From Bacteroidota bacterium (GTDB lineage: Bacteria; Bacteroidota; Bacteroidia; Palsa-948): a DNA stretch of 64,000 nucleotides. How positions within the stretch are numbered: the stretch's first letter is position 1; each line of letters starts with the position of its first letter. The stretch is taken from positions 62,001-126,000 of the forward strand of contig JACRAM010000071.1 in NCBI GenBank assembly GCA_016213405.1, in the 5' to 3' direction. The notes beneath the pieces were generated by a model, which was not told the origin of the DNA, ran no database searches, and saw nothing but the letters and a program-made list of their open reading frames with translations. The translations under genes and the position numbers were made by a program. Below are positions 58,318 through 64,000 of this stretch, in pieces.

Positions 58318-59445
58318 ATGATATTTATGAAAAAGATTTTTTTTACAGTGCTTATTTTCTCGCTCGTTGCAGCGTGTTCTTCCGACAAAAAAGCGAAACT
58401 GGAAAAACTAAAAGAAAAGCAGGCGGAGCTAAAAGCAGAAATCAGCAAGCTCGAATCTGACATTGCATCTGAAGGAGGTATTGTTGAAACAGGAAAAGTG
58501 AAAGAAGTGGGAGTTACCGCAGTAACCCCCGAAGTGTTTAAACATTTCATTGAAGTTCAGGGGCGAGTTGACGGGGATGAAAATATTACTGTGAGTTCTA
58601 AAATGCCGGGAGTCGTCAGCAAGATTTATGTCAAAGAAGGTGATGAAGTATCCGAAGGTCAACTGCTTGCTGAATTGGATAATAGTGTTCTTATCCAGAG
58701 TATGGAAGAAGTAAAAACGGCTCTTGATTTTTCCACCAACCTTTATAACAAACAAAAAAGTCTTTGGGAACAAAAAATAGGAACCGAAGTTCAGTATCTC
58801 TCAGCAAAAAACAACAAAGAGAGTCTGGAAAAAAAACTTGCTACGCTGAACGAGCAACTGGATATGTCAAAACTAAAATCTCCCATTAGCGGTGCGGTGG
58901 ATGCCATTGATATTAAAATCGGCCAGTCCTTAATGCCGGGCATGCCTTCTATTCGGGTGGTGAACTTCAACAATCTGAAAGTAAAAGCAGAAGTGGCGGA
59001 AACGTACGCGTCAAAAGTTAAAAAGGGAAATGATGCGTTGATTTTCTTTCCTGATTTGAATAAAGAAATTTCTTCCAGAATTTCTTACTCCGCAAAAGTC
59101 ATCAACAACACAACACGGACATTTACCGCGGAAGCCACTCTTTCAACAGACAAGCAGGAATATCATCCAAACATGATTGTTGTTTTGAAAATTATTGATT
59201 ACCAGAAAGATTCTGCCATTGTGATTCCTGTCAACCTGATTCAACGCACGGAGAGCGCACAATTTGTATATGTAGCAATTAATCAGGGAGGAAAAAATAT
59301 TGCACAGAAAAAAGAAATAAAGACAGGGCAAATCTGCAATGGTAAAGCAGAAATTATTTCCGGCTTGTCAGCAAAAGACAAACTGATAACAGCAGCGTAT
59401 TTTGATGTAACAGATGGAATGATTATAAAAATGTCCGGACTATGA
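58318..59445 (+). CDS. RND efflux periplasmic adaptor lipoprotein (MFP)
   Basis: A 375-residue membrane-fusion protein (372 if it starts at ATG 58327). Lipoprotein signal: MKKIFFTVLIFSLVAACSS. A Lys/Glu coiled segment (about 28-55) is followed by the lipoyl half 'ITVSSKMPGVVSKIYVKEGD', 'VSEGQLLAELDNS', an alpha-hairpin, the second lipoyl half 'LKSPISGAVDAIDIKIGQSL', a beta-barrel and the membrane-proximal domain. Together with TolC and RND it forms a tripartite pump. A foreign-looking GxxExxY gene separates it from the RND gene. Confidence 0.93.
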   Translation: MIFMKKIFFTVLIFSLVAACSSDKKAKLEKLKEKQAELKAEISKLESDIASEGGIVETGKVKEVGVTAVTPEVFKHFIEVQGRVDGDENITVSSKMPGVVSKIYVKEGDEVSEGQLLAELDNSVLIQSMEEVKTALDFSTNLYNKQKSLWEQKIGTEVQYLSAKNNKESLEKKLATLNEQLDMSKLKSPISGAVDAIDIKIGQSLMPGMPSIRVVNFNNLKVKAEVAETYASKVKKGNDALIFFPDLNKEISSRISYSAKVINNTTRTFTAEATLSTDKQEYHPNMIVVLKIIDYQKDSAIVIPVNLIQRTESAQFVYVAINQGGKNIAQKKEIKTGQICNGKAEIISGLSAKDKLITAAYFDVTDGMIIKMSGL

Positions 59446-59468
59446 TTTTTATGATTAAATGATGCACT

Positions 59469-59882
59469 ATGATTGTAAAAGAACAATATAAATACTCAGA
59501 ACTCACAGGTAAAATCATTGGCTGTGCAATGGAAGTGCATAAACAATTAGGAAATGGATTTCAGGAAGTAATTTATCAAAGGGCATTTGCAATTGAGATG
59601 GGCTTGCAAGGGTTAGCTTTTAGCCGCGAACACGAAATGGAAATTTTTTACAAAGGTGAAAACATTGGAAAAAGGCGTGCAGATTTTTTAGTAGAAGGAG
59701 TTGTGTCGGTTGAACTGAAAGCCGTTATTCAACTTGAAGATGCACATTTGGCTCAGGCAATAAATTATCTTGAAGCATATAATTTGGAGGTTGGGTTGCT
59801 CATCAACTTCGGCTCAAAAAGTTTGCAGTATAAAAGAGTTGCTAATACCAACTTTAATCAACTTAATCAACGAAATCAATGA
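59469..59882 (+). CDS. GxxExxY family protein (PD-(D/E)XK nuclease-like)
   Basis: A 137-residue protein. 'HKQLGNGFQEVIYQRAFAIE' contains the GxxExxY motif. 'RRADFLVEGVVSVELKAV' supplies the D...ExK residues of a PD-(D/E)XK nuclease fold. 'LAQAINYLEAYNLEVGLLIN' is the typical third segment. Members are common in Bacteroidota, often next to mobile elements, and their activity is not established. It lies between the MFP and RND genes of an efflux operon and its stop overlaps the RND ATG (ATGA). Confidence 0.88.
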   Translation: MIVKEQYKYSELTGKIIGCAMEVHKQLGNGFQEVIYQRAFAIEMGLQGLAFSREHEMEIFYKGENIGKRRADFLVEGVVSVELKAVIQLEDAHLAQAINYLEAYNLEVGLLINFGSKSLQYKRVANTNFNQLNQRNQ

Positions 59883-62800
59883 ATCAGACTAATCATAGTA
59901 AAGAGTTTAAACTGACGAGCTGGTCGATTGACAATAAAACAGCCATCTACGTACTTACAATTTTCATCACACTTGCGGGAATTTTTTCTTATGTAAATAT
60001 TCCCAAAGAAAAATTTCCAGACATAGTTATTCCCACCATTTATGTAAGCACGGTTTATCCCGGCAGTTCACCCAAGGATATTGAAAACTTAGTTACCAAA
60101 CCGCTTGAAAAACAGATCAAGTCCATTTCGGGAGTGAAAAAAATGACGAGCAATTCCATTCAGGATTTCTCAAATGTTATTGTGGAATTTAATACGAATG
60201 TGGAAGTAGCCGTTGCCAAGCAAAAAGTAAAAGACGCTGTGGATAAAGCGAAAAAAGATCTACCGAAAGATCTGCCTGCCGATCCCGGTGTGATGGAAGT
60301 GGAATTTTCGGAGTTCCCTATTCTGTTTGTGAATATTGCCGGTGACTACGAATTAAGTCAGATAAAAAAATATGCCGATGACGTGCAGGATAAAATCGAA
60401 TCGCTCAAAGAAATTACGCGTGCAGATATGGTGGGAGCGCCTGAGCGAGAGATTCAAATTAATGTTGATATGTATAGAATGCAGGCTGCTAAACTTACTA
60501 TGGGAGATATTGAACGCGCTATTTCATCAGAGAACCTGATCATCTCAGGCGGTGCGGTAACGATGGACGAAATGAAAAGAACGCTGAGCGTATCGGGAGA
60601 ATTTACGGATGTGGAAAATATTAAAAACATGCTCGTCAACTCGATGTCAGGAGCTCCTGTTTATCTGAAAGATGTTGCTGATATAAAAGACTCATTTAAA
60701 GAACAGGAAAGTTTCGGACAATTGAATAAGAAAAAAGTTATTACGCTTAGTGTGATTAAAAGAGGAGGAGAAAATTTAATTGAAGCGTCTGATAAAATAC
60801 GGGCGATCATAGATGAGATGAAAACCACCTCGCTCCCGAAAGACCTTGTTGTTACCATCACAGGCGATCAATCGTCACAAACACGCACCACGCTGCACGA
60901 CCTGATCAATACCATCATCATCGGTTTTATTTTGGTAACCATTGTCTTGATGTTTTTTATGGGAGCCACCAATGCATTTTTTGTAGGCTTGTCCGTTCCG
61001 CTTTCCATGTTCATTGCCTTTCTGATTTTGCCTGGAATTGGTTTCACAATGAACATGATTGTTCTCTTCGCATTTCTGCTCGGTTTGGGAATTGTGGTGG
61101 ACGATGCCATTGTGATCATTGAAAACACGCACCGCGTATTTGATAACGGAAAAAAAAATATTATAACTGCAGCCAAACAAGCAGCAGGCGAAGTTTTTCT
61201 TCCTGTGTTATCAGGAACGATAACTACGCTTGCGCCCTTTTTTCCTCTTGCATTCTGGGGAGGTACCATCGGAAAGTTTATGCACTACATGCCCGTAACC
61301 ATGATCATCACTCTCAGCGCTTCGTTGGTGGTTGCCTATATTATCAATCCTGTTTTTGCAATTACTTTTATGAAACCTCACCTTCCCTCACCAAATGGAA
61401 ATGTGGCAGGGTTCAAATCTAAATGGACGAAAGGAGCAAAAATCACTACAATAATATTTTTATCGCTTGCAACGCTTTTTTATCTCGCCAAAAATATTGG
61501 AATGGGAAATTTTGTTTTGCTTTTGCTCATTCTGAATTTGCTCTACCGTTTCTTCATTGAAAACTGGGTGAAAAATTTTCAGACAAAAGCATGGCCCTCT
61601 TTTCAAAATTTTTATGCTCGGTTTCTGAACTGGGCATTGAATCGTCCTTACCAAATACTAGTAGGGACAATCGCATTACTTATTGTTTCCGTAATGATAA
61701 CTGCCATGCGCAATCCCAAAATCGTTTTCTTTCCTAAAGGAGAACCAAATTTTGTGTATGTGTATGCCACGCTTCCTGTTGGAACAAAATCTGCAACTAC
61801 CGACTCTATTGCAAAAATTCTGGAAAACAGAATTTACAAAGTCATTGGAGAAAATAATCCGATCGTGGAATCTGTGATTACGAATGTTGCAGTAGGAGCT
61901 TCCGAATCTCGCGATGACCGCGGTATTTATTCAAACAAAGCTAAAATAGGAGTTGCTTTTGTGGAATACGGAAAGAGAAACAGTGTTTCCACGAGAACTT
62001 ATTTGGAAAAAATACGAGAAGAAGTGAAAGGACTTCCGGGCGTGGAAATGGCAGTGGACCAGGAACAGAACGGGCCTCCAACGCAAAAGCCAATTAATAT
62101 TGAAGTAAGCGGAGATAAGTTTGAAGACCTCATTGCTTCTTCTCAATCGTTAAAAAGATTGCTGGATTCTCTCCAGATTCCAGGAGTGGAAGAAATTAAA
62201 TCAGATCTGCAATTAAATAAACCGGAAATAAAAATCAATATTAATCGAGAGAGAGCTAACCGTGAAGGAATATCAACGGCACAAATCGGAATGGAAATTA
62301 GAAATGCAGTTTACGGAAAAGAAGTTTCCAGATTTAAAGATGCAAATGATGATTACCCGATCATGCTTCGCTATAATGAATCGCAGCGAAACAATATTGA
62401 TGAGTTGAGAAATTTAAAGATCACGTACCGCGATATGAATATGGGAGGAGCCATTCGTCAGGTTCCTTTATCTGCTTTTGCCGAAGTTGATTATACCAGC
62501 ACTTACGGAGGGATAAAAAGAAAAAATCAGAAAAGAGTCATTACGCTTTCTTCCAATGTGCTCTCTGGTTTTAATGCAAATAAAGTCATGGCAAGTGTGC
62601 AATCAGCAATGAAAGATTTCAAAACTCCTGAAGGAACTGCAGCCGTTTTAACCGGAGAAAAAGAAGAACAAAAAGAAGCCGCTTCGTTTCTGGGGCGTTC
62701 GCTGATGATTTCCTGTTTTATTATTCTGATGATACTTGTTCTGCAATTCAATTCCTTCAGCAAAACGCTCATCATACTTTCCGAAATTATTTTAAGTATT

Positions 62801-63286
62801 ATTGGCGTGCTGCTCGGACTTGCCATTTTCAATATGGATATGTCTATTGTGATGACAGGAATAGGAATTGTCGCCCTCGCTGGGATCGTAGTGCGGAATG
62901 GAATTTTACTGGTCGAATTCACGGACAACCTGATGGAGCGCGGAATGCCTTTACGCGAAGCCGTTGTGGAAGGCGGAAGAATCAGAATGACTCCTGTGCT
63001 GCTGACAGCCACTGCTACTATTCTCGGAATGATTCCTCTTGCCATTGGTTTCAATATTGACTTTGTAACGATGTTCACCGAGCTGAATCCACATATTTAT
63101 TTTGGCGGTGACAGTGTTGCGTTCTGGGGACCTTTATCCTGGACTATTATTTTTGGTTTAGGGTTTGCCACTTTCATCACACTGATTCTTGTACCTGTAA
63201 TGTACCTGATCGCTGCAAGAACGAAAGAAAAAACCAAACGAATTATTTCAAATTCAAAACAAAAAATGGAAGTAATACAGAATTAA
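59879..63286 (+). CDS. RND-family efflux transporter (AcrB/HAE1-like)
   Basis: A 1135-residue inner-membrane proton antiporter. 12 membrane helices: TM1 near residue 20, TM2-6 around 340-530 and the second set after about 935. 'LGLGIVVDDAIVIIENTHRV' (TM4 with the proton-relay Asp pair) and 'GIVALAGIVVRNGILLVEF' (TM10) are the family signatures. Two large periplasmic loops carry the porter and docking domains. A longer cytoplasmic/TM insertion (about 505-590) adds two hydrophobic segments, making it larger than AcrB. Confidence 0.95.
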   Translation: MNQTNHSKEFKLTSWSIDNKTAIYVLTIFITLAGIFSYVNIPKEKFPDIVIPTIYVSTVYPGSSPKDIENLVTKPLEKQIKSISGVKKMTSNSIQDFSNVIVEFNTNVEVAVAKQKVKDAVDKAKKDLPKDLPADPGVMEVEFSEFPILFVNIAGDYELSQIKKYADDVQDKIESLKEITRADMVGAPEREIQINVDMYRMQAAKLTMGDIERAISSENLIISGGAVTMDEMKRTLSVSGEFTDVENIKNMLVNSMSGAPVYLKDVADIKDSFKEQESFGQLNKKKVITLSVIKRGGENLIEASDKIRAIIDEMKTTSLPKDLVVTITGDQSSQTRTTLHDLINTIIIGFILVTIVLMFFMGATNAFFVGLSVPLSMFIAFLILPGIGFTMNMIVLFAFLLGLGIVVDDAIVIIENTHRVFDNGKKNIITAAKQAAGEVFLPVLSGTITTLAPFFPLAFWGGTIGKFMHYMPVTMIITLSASLVVAYIINPVFAITFMKPHLPSPNGNVAGFKSKWTKGAKITTIIFLSLATLFYLAKNIGMGNFVLLLLILNLLYRFFIENWVKNFQTKAWPSFQNFYARFLNWALNRPYQILVGTIALLIVSVMITAMRNPKIVFFPKGEPNFVYVYATLPVGTKSATTDSIAKILENRIYKVIGENNPIVESVITNVAVGASESRDDRGIYSNKAKIGVAFVEYGKRNSVSTRTYLEKIREEVKGLPGVEMAVDQEQNGPPTQKPINIEVSGDKFEDLIASSQSLKRLLDSLQIPGVEEIKSDLQLNKPEIKININRERANREGISTAQIGMEIRNAVYGKEVSRFKDANDDYPIMLRYNESQRNNIDELRNLKITYRDMNMGGAIRQVPLSAFAEVDYTSTYGGIKRKNQKRVITLSSNVLSGFNANKVMASVQSAMKDFKTPEGTAAVLTGEKEEQKEAASFLGRSLMISCFIILMILVLQFNSFSKTLIILSEIILSIIGVLLGLAIFNMDMSIVMTGIGIVALAGIVVRNGILLVEFTDNLMERGMPLREAVVEGGRIRMTPVLLTATATILGMIPLAIGFNIDFVTMFTELNPHIYFGGDSVAFWGPLSWTIIFGLGFATFITLILVPVMYLIAARTKEKTKRIISNSKQKMEVIQN

Positions 63287-63312
63287 TAATTGTTTACAAA
63301 AATTATAATACG

Positions 63313-64000
63313 ATGAAAAAATTATTTCTCCTTCTTCTTCTGACGGGAATTTTTTCCTGCAACAACGAGAAAAATAAATTTGACGCTTCGGGTTCCTTTG
63401 AAGCGGAAGAAACTATTATTTCCTCTGAAGCAACAGGAATGCTAAAACAATTTTCTGTGGAAGAAGGGCAAGAACTGAAAGCCGGACAAATCATCGGCTA
63501 CGTTGACAGCACGCAATTGTTCCTGAAGAAAAAACAGTTAGACGCGCAAATCAAAGCGGTGCTGAGCGGAAGACCTGATTCTGAAAAACAACTTGCCGTT
63601 CTTCAGGAACAATTGAAAAACGCAGAGCATGAGCAAAAACGTTTCGCCAATCTTATTCAGGCGAACGCAGGCACACAAAAACAACTGGATGACATCAACG
63701 CGCAGATTGAAGTTCTGAAAAAACAAATTGAAGCACAAACATCCACACTTGGAATTACTTCCGGAAGCATTACCGAACAAACTTCTCCTCTGCAAATTCA
63801 AATCGAACAAATAAATGATCAGCTTACAAAATGCAAACTTGTAAACCCTGTGAACGGAACAGTGCTGGCAAAATATACAGAGCAAAGCGAGATTGCCGCT
63901 GCGGGAAAACCACTCTACAAAATTGCTGATATTTCTTCACTCCTGCTTAGAGCATATGTCACAGGCACACAATTATCACAAATAAAACTCGATCAAAAAG
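63313..64000 (+). CDS. Second HlyD/MFP-type adaptor lipoprotein (truncated by window end)
   Basis: The first 229 residues of an adaptor protein. Lipoprotein signal MKKLFLLLLLTGIFSCNN. Then 'EETIISSEATGMLKQFSVEE' and 'GQELKAGQIIGYVDSTQLFL' (first lipoyl half), a long alpha-hairpin (about 75-165), and 'CKLVNPVNGTVLAKYTEQSE' (second half). The arrangement is like YbhG/EmrA-type adaptors for ABC exporters, whose ATPase and permease would be expected beyond the window. It starts 26 bp after the RND gene. Confidence 0.85.
   Translation, partial: MKKLFLLLLLTGIFSCNNEKNKFDASGSFEAEETIISSEATGMLKQFSVEEGQELKAGQIIGYVDSTQLFLKKKQLDAQIKAVLSGRPDSEKQLAVLQEQLKNAEHEQKRFANLIQANAGTQKQLDDINAQIEVLKKQIEAQTSTLGITSGSITEQTSPLQIQIEQINDQLTKCKLVNPVNGTVLAKYTEQSEIAAAGKPLYKIADISSLLLRAYVTGTQLSQIKLDQK

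Overview
The window comes from a low-GC member of the Bacteroidota. The evidence is a type IX secretion (T9SS) cluster (giant SprB-repeat protein, PorP/SprF, PorV), several T9SS C-terminal sorting domains, promoter -7 boxes of the TAnnTTTG type in place of TATAAT, almost no Shine-Dalgarno sequences, and an arginine cluster using acylated intermediates. I cannot place it below phylum. The content is mostly chromosomal housekeeping mixed with surface and secreted proteins. There is no phage or plasmid backbone.

Layout. 1-5.1 kb: tail of an alpha-2-macroglobulin-like gene, small secreted proteins, an MltD-type lytic transglycosylase, a deoxyhypusine-synthase-like protein, and a rigid 21-bp tandem array. 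5.3-15.0 kb: the 2536-residue SprB-repeat adhesin, PorP/SprF and PorV. 15-23.4 kb: fused branched-chain 2-oxoacid dehydrogenase E1, a 42-residue FeoB-associated protein, kynureninase, hemL, a T9SS cargo protein and a UbiA-family protein. 23.4-27.5 kb: nusA-infB. 27.5-41.7 kb: beta-barrel, TM2 and Lys-rich repeat proteins, a broken mntA-hepT locus, an HTH regulator preceded by nine in-phase palindromes, tail-fibre-like and T9SS proteins, and peptide metabolism genes. 41.7-44.3 kb: methylmalonyl-CoA epimerase, HAD phosphatase, a CAU tRNA and a methyltransferase. 44.3-52.5 kb: a complete arginine operon (GNAT, argG, argC, argD, argF', argB, argE-like, argH). 52.5-56.2 kb: rpoN and asnS. 56.3-64 kb: TetR-TolC-MFP-RND efflux operon, interrupted by a GxxExxY gene, then a second MFP cut by the window end.

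The most notable signals are the following. (1) Cysteines in the 26 SprB repeats come and go in strict pairs, which suggests interchangeable disulfides. (2) Nine palindromes at an exact 21-bp spacing sit next to the HTH gene, and a second 21-bp array of unrelated sequence lies at 4.3 kb. (3) A dispersed palindromic element has entered protein-coding genes in different reading frames (E1 linker, UbiA, and probably ArgC and a signal peptide). (4) Divergent promoters have abutting, palindromic -7 boxes, and several boxes lie so close to the ATG that the mRNAs should be leaderless or nearly so. (5) A hepT gene is truncated by fusion to the tail of a paralogue of the neighbouring gene. (6) The CAU tRNA has positions 54 and 58 of its T-loop exchanged.
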